64,000 nt of DNA from JBBAGC01 sp964491265. Lineage in GTDB: Bacteria > Spirochaetota > UBA4802 > UBA5550. This document shows positions 53,318 to 62,600 of this stretch, piece after piece (within the stretch, counting starts at the first letter, position 1; each line of letters begins with the position of its first letter). Under the pieces are notes generated by a model, which worked only from the letters and a program-made list of their open reading frames with translations, made no database searches and was not told where the DNA came from. The stretch spans positions 68,945 through 132,944 of the forward strand of contig CAZBFP010000009.1 of NCBI GenBank assembly GCA_964491265.1, given 5' to 3'. Both the position numbers and the translations under genes were made by a program.

Positions 53318-54439
53318 ATGAATATTGGGCATGTTTTTCTTAAAGGGTCAGCGGTTTTTTCTACCCTGCTTTTTCTTCTGTTTTTCTCCCCGCTTAATTC
53401 CGGAGCAGAAATGTTCCGGAGTGATCTGCAGTCTGTAATTGAGTATAAATATAAATACTCCACAATGAGTATTAAAACTGTTAACGGCAAATTTTACGCC
53501 TATACGGTTCTTCTCTTCAATGAAAATCCTCACTTTGTTAATATTATACAGAAAGGCACAATATCTATAAAAGAAATCGGGAATGAGGGTTTTCATGTAA
53601 AGGCATATAGAAATTATATCAATTCCATCCAGGAACAGAGTCTGCAGAAAGAGGCATCTCTGCTTCTGAAACTTTATAATGAGCCTGATACCTTCAGCGA
53701 AGGGCAGATTCGGGAGATTACAGAAAGTCTTGCCAAAAGAAATATTATACTGAAATTCAGACGGGAAGGTTACCGTAACCAGACACAGATAACACTGGAT
53801 TACTGCATTTTCGGCGAAAAAATAAAAATCGATATTAAACACCCTCTAGCAGATTACAATGAGGATATTTATTACATTAAGCCCTTTATATATTATGATG
53901 AATTTTCCACAAGCAACTCAACTTTTTATTATGATATGATTTATATAAACCCTGAAGAGGTTGAAAACGACTTTATTATTGCCAGGGACATAGTAAAGGG
54001 GAGGGAAGTGCGTTCCATGTTTTTTGTGGGTGCAAGGGTAAATGATGATATAAAGGGTTCCCTGATTAAGGCTTTCCCCGGAACAGGGTCAATTAAGCAT
54101 GAAATACTCCGCATGTTTGTAATACATGAGCTTACTCATAAAATAATGGATAATACATTTAATAATTTCGATCAGGTATCAGGGGAGGAGCTGGCAATGT
54201 CAAGCGCCATCTATGCCAACCCCTATCTGGGGCTTGCAGTGCTTTACAGCTACCTGAGCTACAGCAGTGATAATCCCCACAGATTCGCTGCTTTAAATTT
54301 TATCGCCTACGTGTCAGAGAATACAGGGAATAAGGAATACCTTGATAATCCGGGGCTGATAAAAAATCTCCCCCATGACAGACTCAGGGATATTGCCAGG
54401 GGGCATTTTCTTGCAGGGATCAGCAGGCTTAAAAAATAA
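53318..54439 (+). CDS. Exported zinc-peptidase-like protein (HExxH)
   Basis: A 373-residue protein from ATG 53318, with GGAGG 5 bp upstream (TTG 53306 is less likely). The signal peptide ends near PLNSGA. A metallopeptidase motif HELTH lies at 270-274, followed by E290-E291 (GEELAMSSAIY). The H-E-x2-H-x15-E spacing is compatible with a gluzincin-type third ligand. The N-terminal 200 residues are beta-rich and unassigned. It is probably periplasmic. The motif is clear, but catalytic activity and substrate are unproven. Confidence 0.6.
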   Translation: MNIGHVFLKGSAVFSTLLFLLFFSPLNSGAEMFRSDLQSVIEYKYKYSTMSIKTVNGKFYAYTVLLFNENPHFVNIIQKGTISIKEIGNEGFHVKAYRNYINSIQEQSLQKEASLLLKLYNEPDTFSEGQIREITESLAKRNIILKFRREGYRNQTQITLDYCIFGEKIKIDIKHPLADYNEDIYYIKPFIYYDEFSTSNSTFYYDMIYINPEEVENDFIIARDIVKGREVRSMFFVGARVNDDIKGSLIKAFPGTGSIKHEILRMFVIHELTHKIMDNTFNNFDQVSGEELAMSSAIYANPYLGLAVLYSYLSYSSDNPHRFAALNFIAYVSENTGNKEYLDNPGLIKNLPHDRLRDIARGHFLAGISRLKK

Positions 54440-54445
54440 AGCCCT

Positions 54446-55927
54446 CTATTCCGGTTTCATTGTGGGGAAGAGAAGCACATCACGGATAGATGTTTCACCT
54501 GTTAAAAGCATAACCAGCCTGTCAATACCTATCCCCATGCCGCCAGTGGGGGGCATACCAGCTTCAATTGCCTGTACAAAGTTTTCATCCATAGGGGGGG
54601 CTTCATCGTCAACATCGCGACGCAGTGACTGTTCATAAAGAGTTTTTCTCTGGAAAACCGGGTCATTTGACTCACTGTATGCATTGGCAAATTCAGTACC
54701 GTTTATAAAGAGTTCAAATCTCTGGAGAAATCTCTCATCATCAAAATCGGGCTTGCAGAGCGGGGTTGTCTCCACAGGCTGATGTGTAATAAATACAGGC
54801 TCAATAAGTTTATCTTCAACAAGGAGCTGGAATATTTCATCAATTGCAAGGCCGCGTATATAATCACCCTTTATCTCACCGCCATGATTTTTTACAGCGC
54901 TTTTAAGTTCATCATCGCTCATGGCCATAACATCCAGCCCCGCGTATTCCTTAATAGCATCTGTCATCTTAATCCTTTTCCATGGTGTTTTAAGATCTAT
55001 TGGTTTCCCGTCAAAGTTTATTATAGTAGAACCGTTTATTTTTACAGCAGTCTGCTCAATAAGCTCTTCAGCAAGCTGCATCATATCATCATAATCAGCA
55101 TAGGACTGGTAAAGTTCAAGCATGGTGAATTCAGGATTATGTGTACGGTCTATACCTTCATTGCGGAAACATTTCCCTATTTCGTAGACCCTGTCAAATC
55201 CCCCTACTATGAGCCTTTTCAGATAGGGTTCAAGGGATATTCGCAGGTAGAGGTTAATATCAAGGGCATTATGGTGAGAAGTAAATGGGGCAGCAGCTGC
55301 CCCTCCATAAACAGGCTGAAGTATGGGTGTTTCAACTTCAAGGAATTCCTTCTCATCCATTATTCTCTTTATATTTTTAATTATATCTATCCGCTTTTTA
55401 AATGTATCCATTACACCGGGAGTAACAATCAGGTCAACCTGCCTGTTTCTGTAGCGTAATTCCTTATCAGCAAAAAGATCAAATGTTTCACCATCTTTCT
55501 CCTTCACTACAGGGAGGGGCCTGATATTTTTTGTAAGGAGTGTAAGCTCTGTAATATAAACAGTAATCTCCCCCACATTGGTTTTTTTCACTGTCCCCTT
55601 AACACCGATAATATCACCTAAATCGAGTTTTTTGAATAGATTATAATGAAGCTCTCCAATATTCTTGTCAGATACATAGAGCTGAATTTTCCCCTTCTTG
55701 TCCTGTATTGTGCAGAAAGATGCTTTCCCCATTATACGCACAGCCATGATTCTACCTGCAATGGAGACAACTTCCTGTGACTCATTATAGGATTCAAAAT
55801 TATCAATTATATCCTTACTGTAATGTCCAACATCATATTTATAGGGGAAGGGATTGATTTTAAAATCCCGCCTTATCTCATCGATTTTGTCTATCCGGAT
55901 CTGCATTAAACTTTTTGTATCTTCCAT
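54446..55927 (-). CDS. lysS: Lysyl-tRNA synthetase (class II)
   Basis: A 493-residue class IIb synthetase. An N-terminal OB-fold binds the tRNA anticodon (about 50-150, with SIAGRIMAVRIMGKASF). The catalytic domain has motif 1 (FLEVETPILQPVYGGAAAAP), motif 2 (FRNEGIDRTHNPEFTML) and motif 3 near the C-terminus (GMGIGIDRLVMLLT). Length fits bacterial LysS (about 490-505). It charges tRNA-Lys in the cytoplasm. Its stop lies 6 bp from the convergent peptidase gene, and its upstream region is filled with repeats. Confidence 0.95.
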   Translation of the reverse strand: MEDTKSLMQIRIDKIDEIRRDFKINPFPYKYDVGHYSKDIIDNFESYNESQEVVSIAGRIMAVRIMGKASFCTIQDKKGKIQLYVSDKNIGELHYNLFKKLDLGDIIGVKGTVKKTNVGEITVYITELTLLTKNIRPLPVVKEKDGETFDLFADKELRYRNRQVDLIVTPGVMDTFKKRIDIIKNIKRIMDEKEFLEVETPILQPVYGGAAAAPFTSHHNALDINLYLRISLEPYLKRLIVGGFDRVYEIGKCFRNEGIDRTHNPEFTMLELYQSYADYDDMMQLAEELIEQTAVKINGSTIINFDGKPIDLKTPWKRIKMTDAIKEYAGLDVMAMSDDELKSAVKNHGGEIKGDYIRGLAIDEIFQLLVEDKLIEPVFITHQPVETTPLCKPDFDDERFLQRFELFINGTEFANAYSESNDPVFQRKTLYEQSLRRDVDDEAPPMDENFVQAIEAGMPPTGGMGIGIDRLVMLLTGETSIRDVLLFPTMKPE

Positions 55928-55964
55928 TTCTCTTTCCTGTGATGCTTATTTTTCGGTTATATAA

Positions 55965-56085
55965 CAGTAATTATTTCTAAAGATATATTTTATTATAATA
56001 ATACTGTTTTATATATCCCCGCCGCCGAAGGCGGCGGGGATATATAAACATTTTATTCCAAATAAAAGTTAAGGAATAAACACTG
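55965..56085. repeat. 121-bp palindromic hairpin repeat (copy 7)
   Basis: CAGTAATTATTTCT to AAGGAATAAACACTG, with a perfect ATATCCCCGCCGCC-GAA-GGCGGCGGGGATAT stem. It is 38 bp before the lysS start codon on the opposite strand. Confidence 0.9.
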
Positions 56086-56172
56086 ATTATATGATGATAT
56101 TTTTTTATATTCAGGGGGTGTCAAATTATTTTTTAACCTGAGCCGTTAATAATAGAGATAAAGATATTTTTG

Positions 56173-56460
56173 GCTTATTCCGGAATTTTAGGGAAAGTAA
56201 TAATATTGTTTGTTTTCACATATTCTGGAGTCAGCCCCCTGTCCCCCAAAGGGGGCACGAGTTATCTATTATCATTCTGAAAATATAACTATTCCCATTA
56301 TATTGTTACGTAAATCTTTTGCAAGCTTAACAGTAAAAAAGGATGTTATAATACTTTGATTCATCTACTTGCTCAAGTTTTAATTTTACGTGCCCCCTTT
56401 GGGGGACAGGGGGAAAAGCAAAGAAGTACTCTCTTTGTATCTCAAAAATCCGGAATAATT
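56173..56460. repeat. MITE-like element A (about 288 bp)
   Basis: Terminal inverted repeats of type GCTCATTCCGGATTTTTGGG. The internal 25-bp inverted repeats, 56235-56259 and 56389-56413, contain CCCCCAAAGGGGG and are themselves palindromic. They bracket a 129-bp core. The outer arms are in the same orientation as element B, but the core (56260-56388) is inverted relative to it. No coding capacity. Confidence 0.85.
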
Positions 56461-56510
56461 ACTGTTTTTAATTGAAACATCGAGCTCTTTTCTGAATCTT
56501 ACTTTAAAAT

Positions 56511-56631
56511 CGGTGTTTATTCCTTAACTTTTATTTTAAATAAAATGCTCTAATATCCCCGCCGCCGAAGGCGGCGGGGATATGGGAAACATCATTATTG
56601 CACTATAAAATATCTTTAGGAATAATTACTG
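56511..56631. repeat. 121-bp palindromic hairpin repeat (copy 8)
   Basis: CGGTGTTTATTCCTTAAC at the left and AGGAATAATTACTG at the right, with a perfect TATCCCCGCCGCC-GAA-GGCGGCGGGGATA stem. It is in inverse orientation to copy 7 and ends 50 bp before the radical SAM gene. Confidence 0.9.
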
Positions 56632-56681
56632 CTTTAAAATAGAAAATATGAATCAGAAATTTAATCATGAAGGTATAAAAA

Positions 56682-57815
56682 ATGCACGAATTTGAACTGG
56701 GCCCCATACGCCCCCCAAGTGAAGCAGAGAGTATCTTATTAAGGGTAACAAGAAACTGTCCATGGAATAAGTGTGAATTCTGTCCAGTGTACAAGGGGGA
56801 AAAATTTTCTCTCCGCAGCGTTGATGATATAAAAAAAGATATAGATTCAATGCATTTCATTACAATGAAAATTTATGATAAGCTTTCAGGAAATGAATCA
56901 GGCCGCATAGTTGATTCAAAACTTATCAACTCAATTGCTGAGCAGGAGGGGATCGACAGATCTTTTATTCAGCAGATTCTCTTCTGGATGAATTACGGGA
57001 TGAAGAGCCTCTTTTTACAGGATGCTGATTCAATGGTTGTAAAACCTGATGACATGGTGGAAATATTGAATCATGTAAAATCACGCTTCCCTTCGATTGA
57101 ACGGATTACATGCTACAGCAGGTCGAAAAGCCTTGCAGCAAAAACCGTTGAACAGCTTAAAAAAATAAGGGGGGCCGGGTTAACACGGGTACATATCGGC
57201 ATGGAATCGGGTTCAGATACTGTACTTAAACTGATTAATAAAGGTGTCACAGCTGAGGAGCAGATTAATGCAGGGAAAAAAGTTGTGGAAGCGGGATTTG
57301 AACTTTCCCAGTACTACATGCCCGGTATTGGCGGTGAGGAGCACACTGATGAGAATGCTGCAGAAACAGCAAGGGTGCTCAATGCAGTAAACCCTCATTT
57401 TATAAGGGTAAGAACAACAACACCTGTTCCAGGATCAGGACTTTTTGATATGATGGAAAAAGGTTTATGGACACCCCTGTCTGAGGCCGGGAAGGTAAGG
57501 GAACTGCGCAATATGATAGCCTCTCTTGAGGGGATCACCAGTTCAGTACAGAGTGACCATATGATGAATCTCATTGAAGATTCAAACGGCAAACTTCCGG
57601 AGGATAAGGGGAATATACTCAAGCCGCTGGACCGGTTTTTAAGCCTCGATCCTGATGAGCAGGATTCGTATATTGTGGCAAGGCGTACAGGGAATATCCG
57701 GTTTTTTGCAGATTACAGAAAAAATCCGGCCTACGATAATCTCAGGGACAGTGTTAAAGCAGAGTTCGGTTCTGTGGATAAGGCGGTGCTGGCGCTTTCA
57801 GGAAGATTTTTGTAG
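56682..57815 (+). CDS. Radical SAM protein of unknown substrate
   Basis: A 377-residue radical SAM enzyme. The cluster ligands are C26-x4-C31-x2-C34 (NCPWNKCEFC), with x4 rather than the commoner x3 spacing. FLQDADSM, GLTRVHIGMESGSDTVLKL and GFELSQYYMPGIGGEEHT follow as in Elp3-like and B12-independent radical SAM proteins. VRTTTPVPGSGLFDM lies near the active-site barrel end. The C-terminal 60 residues are a small helical domain. The product cannot be named from sequence. It is the only gene of its transcript, ending at a strong bidirectional terminator. Confidence 0.8.
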   Translation: MHEFELGPIRPPSEAESILLRVTRNCPWNKCEFCPVYKGEKFSLRSVDDIKKDIDSMHFITMKIYDKLSGNESGRIVDSKLINSIAEQEGIDRSFIQQILFWMNYGMKSLFLQDADSMVVKPDDMVEILNHVKSRFPSIERITCYSRSKSLAAKTVEQLKKIRGAGLTRVHIGMESGSDTVLKLINKGVTAEEQINAGKKVVEAGFELSQYYMPGIGGEEHTDENAAETARVLNAVNPHFIRVRTTTPVPGSGLFDMMEKGLWTPLSEAGKVRELRNMIASLEGITSSVQSDHMMNLIEDSNGKLPEDKGNILKPLDRFLSLDPDEQDSYIVARRTGNIRFFADYRKNPAYDNLRDSVKAEFGSVDKAVLALSGRFL

Positions 57816-57827
57816 GAGTCCGTTAAT

Positions 57828-57862
57828 AAACAAAGAGGCTCTTTAGAGAGCCCCTTTGTTTA
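57828..57862. terminator. Bidirectional intrinsic terminator
   Basis: AACAAAGAGGCTCT-TTAG-AGAGCCCCTTTGTT: a 14-bp stem with one mismatch, bracketed by A and T tracts, between the convergent radical SAM and lipoprotein genes. Confidence 0.85.
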
Positions 57863-57877
57863 AATCTATCTGTTATT

Positions 57878-59119
57878 CTAGTTTATTTTTTTTGCAGTCA
57901 TTATAAGCTTATTGGGCCTGGACGATTTTACATCGATCTGGAAACCCATGTTTGAAGCTTTTGCTGAAAGTTCCTGTTCAAAGTCTCCTGTTTTACCTGC
58001 AAATATAACCTCAAGCCTTGCTGCCTGGCCGTCTCTCCCCTTTTCAGTAATTTTTGAAACACCCCTTACCCTGTTGGAGACCTGGTCTCTGAAATTACGG
58101 AGGTCTGCTGCATTTAATCCGGCTATAAGCACATTTATCTCTCTGGCATTGGCTGCCTGAACAAATTTTGTTACAATTGTCTGCATAAACTGCCCCGGCT
58201 CAAACTTCCCTGTATCGGGATCTGTTTTCCCGAGAATCTGCTTTAGCGCTGCCTCAATAGCCCTTTTGGATGCAGTTTCATCTTCAATATGAAGACCTGG
58301 TGCATCACGGCTGATTGATGCAAGTACAGACCCTGTATAGGCATCTATTGCCCTTATCCTGATTATAGCTGATCTTGACTTCATTTCAGTGGCGCCAAAT
58401 GCGCTGAGGGTTTTTGCTCCCTGCGCTTTTGTTTCAGCAGTACCGAGAATTAATACTTCTGCTCCTGCATCATCAAGAAGAAGATCCTGAACATCATCTG
58501 AAATTGAACCTGATACAGCTTTCTGCATTTTAGCTCTCTCTTTTCTCATGAGCTCCTGTGTCATGGCAGCATCCACAAACTGGAATCCGCTGTTACCCAT
58601 TACCTCCTGGATCAGCATTTCAGTTTCAGTAAAACCGGGAGTATTCTTTTTCCCGTTAAATGTTTCCTGAATAAGCACCATAAATTTGGGACGGCCATAC
58701 CTGTTAAGAGCATCTGCTATGGCATCCTGTATTACAGCAGCTTCTACAGTCCCTTCAATAGTGACAAAGTATTCTGTACCCTCCTGCCACTGTTTAATAA
58801 TTTTTGTGTTTCTCACAAGACCGTAGGACTTGGCTTCGACAATGTTTGATACAAGTTCAAAGTCCTGCATAAGACTCCGTCCCGATATGGATTCCCCCAG
58901 GATTGTTCGCACAAGTTTTGACTTTGCATCATCAGTTGCTCTGTCTCTTGCAAGAGCAGTATCATTGTCAAATATTGTGGCATATCCGGTTTCCTGTCCT
59001 CTGTTGGGATCTTTCTGCGCTTTAGAACCTTTATCCCCTTTAACGCTCTTCCCCCCTCCGCATGAGATTACTAAAGCAAGCAGAAGCAGGGTTAGTGTCA
59101 GTATGATTCCTTTTTTCAT
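57878..59119 (-). CDS. LPP20/FlgT-like lipoprotein
   Basis: A 413-residue lipoprotein; the lipobox LALVISC gives lipid-anchored Cys20, followed by a basic, Gly-rich linker. Residues 45-130 resemble the LPP20 domain of FlgT-type proteins (ATDDAKSKLVRTILGE, YFVTIEGTVEAAVIQDAI). The middle part has an oligosaccharide-binding-like strand series (KFMVLIQETFNG, AEVLILGTAETKAQ). The C-terminal part (AREINVLIAGLNAADLRNF) repeats a similar alpha/beta unit. FlgT stabilises flagellar basal bodies in some bacteria; in others such lipoproteins are of unknown role. No flagellar genes are nearby. Confidence 0.7.
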   Translation of the reverse strand: MKKGIILTLTLLLLALVISCGGGKSVKGDKGSKAQKDPNRGQETGYATIFDNDTALARDRATDDAKSKLVRTILGESISGRSLMQDFELVSNIVEAKSYGLVRNTKIIKQWQEGTEYFVTIEGTVEAAVIQDAIADALNRYGRPKFMVLIQETFNGKKNTPGFTETEMLIQEVMGNSGFQFVDAAMTQELMRKERAKMQKAVSGSISDDVQDLLLDDAGAEVLILGTAETKAQGAKTLSAFGATEMKSRSAIIRIRAIDAYTGSVLASISRDAPGLHIEDETASKRAIEAALKQILGKTDPDTGKFEPGQFMQTIVTKFVQAANAREINVLIAGLNAADLRNFRDQVSNRVRGVSKITEKGRDGQAARLEVIFAGKTGDFEQELSAKASNMGFQIDVKSSRPNKLIMTAKKIN

Positions 59120-59697
59120 CAGGCAACTCCTTATTTTTGAAAATAATAACTTTGCCGGTGTTTAAATGCTTATTAAAGAACATATCCGGGTCAGTTATCT
59201 GTTCTGTTGAAGAAAACAGATTAAATTCTTTTAATAAAAATAACATTATATCAGCAATAGTCAATTGATTTTTTGATTAAGGTGATAATATAAGTGCTTG
59301 ATTTAAAGTTTACACTAATTATAATAAACATAATGGCTCATTACAGATTTTTGGGAAAAGTAATAATATTGTTTGTTTCCAAATATTCTGGAGTAAGCCC
59401 CCTGTCCCCCAAAGGGGGCACGTAAAATAAAAACTTGAGCAAGTTGATGAATCAAAGTATTAAAAAATCCTTTATATTGTTGAGCTTGTAAAAGATATGC
59501 GCAACAATATACAGTGAATAGTTATCAAAGTGGTAACAATTATATTTGCAGAGTAATAATAGATAACTCGTGCCCCCTTTGGGGGACAGGGGGAAAAGCA
59601 AAAAAGTAATCCCTTTGTATCCCAAAAATCCGGAATGAGCTAACATAATGAAAGCAGATTATCAGAAGACTTAAATTATAATAGAGCAGGTGCTATT
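59120..59697. other. Intergenic region dominated by MITE-like element B
   Basis: About 580 bp between divergent genes. The 305-bp element B (59336-59640) fills the centre. The rest is AT-rich and presumably holds the promoters of the lipoprotein and HEAT-repeat genes. No RNA gene was seen. Confidence 0.6.
59336..59640. repeat. MITE-like element B (about 305 bp)
   Basis: Terminal inverted repeats GGCTCATTACAGATTTTTGG (left) and GCTCATTCCGGATTTTTGGG (right, reverse complement). Internal 25-bp inverted repeats lie at 59398-59422 and 59569-59593. The core (59423-59568) is the reverse complement of the core of element A, whereas the outer arms are in the same orientation. No coding capacity. Confidence 0.85.
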
Positions 59698-62600
59698 TTG
59701 GCAGATGATAAAAATTTTCTTCAGACAATCAAACTTGAAATAAGCCGGACCTTTAAGCTCGATCCCTATGAAAGAACAGCCTTTCATAATCTTCTGGGAG
59801 TTATTAAATCTGATCAGGGGCGTGACCTTCTGATTAAAGAGCTGACCAGAGATTCAGCAACAAGAATGAGCGCCGTCTATAACCTGGCCAGGTTTAATGA
59901 TAAATCCCTTATACCTCTTTTTACTGAAATACTATCAGGAAAGCCCGGGGAGGAGGAGATTGCAGTTATTCTCGACTTTTTCCGGCTATCCGGCGCCCCG
60001 CTGGGGGGGGATGTTTTTATTGATCTTATTGAAAAGCTGAGGGCAGAGAAAGGAAACCTTTATTTCGTTTTCAAAGCATTTGAGGTTATGAGCAGAGTCT
60101 CCTCTGATAATGAAGATGTTCTGAATTATATAATGTCGGTTATTGAGAGCGGCGACAGTAAAATCATGAGCGCGGCTGTACTGTCTCTTGCAGATTTCCG
60201 GAGAATCGATATATATGAAGACCTGATCAGGAGGAATGATGATTCCCTTACCCGCATGGTTTTTGATTCAATATATAAACTGAATGTGGAAATTATGGAT
60301 AAAAATGATTCTGATGAGGAGAAGGATTATTCCACTGAAGACCGTTTTGCTGAAAAAGCCCTTACTGCTGATGAGGAAATACTGCTTCAGATAAAGGTGC
60401 TCCTGGGGAAAGTTGCTCCTAAATATGACAGCTGCAGTGCTGAAACAAAAGTTTCTCTGATCAATGCCATGCTCTCCTGTAATCACCGGGAATCTCTTCT
60501 GTATGCAGTTAAAGGTCTGGAGGGGAAAGATTCCAGTGTTAAAACGCAGACTCTCTATTCAATATACAATAATATTACAAGACTGAGAACACCGGAAAAA
60601 TTATTACGAAATCTCCTTTCCATGAGTGTTCTTAATGACAGGGAAAATATTCTTATTACAGAAATTTTTTATAAATATTTTTCTGAAAAAAGCAGAACCA
60701 GGTCTGATATTCTTTTCAGGGATAAGCAGTACGGGTATATTTCAGCATCACTCGAATCTTTTTTTGAAACCTACAGAAGGGAGTTTATGATACCTGATGT
60801 AGTTGAAAACAGCTTCCCGGAGAATTTCCAGAAAATTAGGAGCTTTATACTCAGGAAATTCAACCCTGAAATAAAGCGTAAACTGACAGATGCTCTAAGC
60901 TCCCATAATATTGAACACCCGAAAAAAATAATGGATTATATATCAGGATGGATTAAGGATATTGGTGAAGATGAGATGGAGCCTCTGAATCTTCTTATAG
61001 ATCTGCTCCTTGATCAGGATATTGTTTCAAGGGAGAAATCTGCAGCCAGACTCGATTCAATTAACTTTGACAAAGTTTATCTTCAGAAGCGTATAATCAG
61101 GTTGTGCATGATAATAAGTTCTCTTAAGATTGAAAGTGCTGCTAAATCGCTTGTTTATATTTATAATTATCTGAAAAAATATCCTGAACCGGAAATACTC
61201 GATTCAGCAATTCATGCCCTATGCAGGCTTAATTACTCATATATGCTTAGTGAAGTTGAAATAATGGTTACAGCAGGGAGCCCGGAAGACCAGGTTAAGG
61301 CTGTGACTCTTCTCCCCCTTTTTACAGAAAAAAGACTGATAAATATCATCATCGAATATCTCAAAAATAATATTACCTCTGACAGTGAAACAGTAAAAAA
61401 AATGACAGAAATATTATCTGAACAGAACATAAAATCGAATATAAATGTCATCTCTGTTTTTAAGGAGATAATTGAAAATAATCCTGATATTGATATTAAA
61501 CGGAAGGCTATAAACGGACTGGGTAATTGTGCAATTGCTGAAGATATTGAATATCTTAATAAACATTTCCATGAAACAAATGATAATGGAATAAAAGAGG
61601 CAGCAGTTAAAGCAATTGTTTCAATTATTGCAGAAAAGGGGGACTACAATAAGCAGCAGCTTCTCCGCTTTTCCCAGGAATACCTTAAAGACTCAAATAT
61701 CCGTGTACGCATATTCTCCTGCATGATACTCATCAGACTGGGGAATCAGGATGCTTTACGTGTTATAAGGGATATGCTTTCAATTAAAAACAAGTCGATA
61801 CAGAGAGAAATTTTCACAATTCTCAGTGATGTAAAGTCATCTGATTTTAACTTTTTTCTTATTTCTCTTCTCAGGGCAGAGTACGGAATAAGCAGGGATA
61901 TTATAAGTGTTCTTAAAAAACTCCCCCCTGATGAGCTGAAGGAGATCGAAATATTTATCATTAACCTTTTCCGGAAATTTGAAATTCCATCTCAGGGCAC
62001 ATCGCAGGTGAAAACCGGTTCTATACAGGAAATTGATAAGCAGAAAGTGACTATTCTTTATGTAATAATTAATAATTATAAAAAACTCGCTGAGTCTCTG
62101 AACTTTTACGACCTGATAAAACTGAACCTTAAAATAGACAATCTTATTATTCCTTCGGTAAGTCAGCATAATGGGATTGTGTCGCATAAAAGCTCAAGTG
62201 CCCTGACAGTCTGGTTTCACGAACCGGAAAATGCTGTTAAGGCAGGGAGCATGATCAGGGAAAAAATAATTGAGTATAATGAATCTACAGTCTATAATCT
62301 GAATCTTGATTCATCATTGATTATATCAGGTGAAACTGTATCAATTTATAAAGATGAAATTATTGATTTTATTGAAGAGAAAAAAAGAATAAAAGCGGGT
62401 ATACCTGTAAGCAGCATGGTAATTTTTAACGAAACTGCTGCGCATGATATTTCGGAAGCATACTATAGCGAACCTCTCCCGGAAATTCTTTTTTCAGGGA
62501 GTTCGGGGGTTAATTCCCATTTTATTCTCATTTCCCCTGTTAACTTTCTAAGCCGCTCCTATTCAATTATTGACGGGAAGGAGGATGCCATTGAAAAGAA

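Larger units (their letters stand above)
55928..56681. other. Repeat-rich divergent region between lysS and the radical SAM gene
   Basis: About 750 bp, almost all made of dispersed repeats: hairpin copy 7 (55965-56085), MITE-like element A (56173-56460) and hairpin copy 8 (56511-56631). Promoters for both divergent genes must lie in or between them. No open frame was found. Confidence 0.6.

Noticed and set aside
55001..55459. Plus-strand frame (54782-55459) opposite lysS
   Set aside because: It is the complement of the conserved LysS catalytic domain and its composition (Tyr/Phe/Ile-rich) is typical of an antisense shadow.
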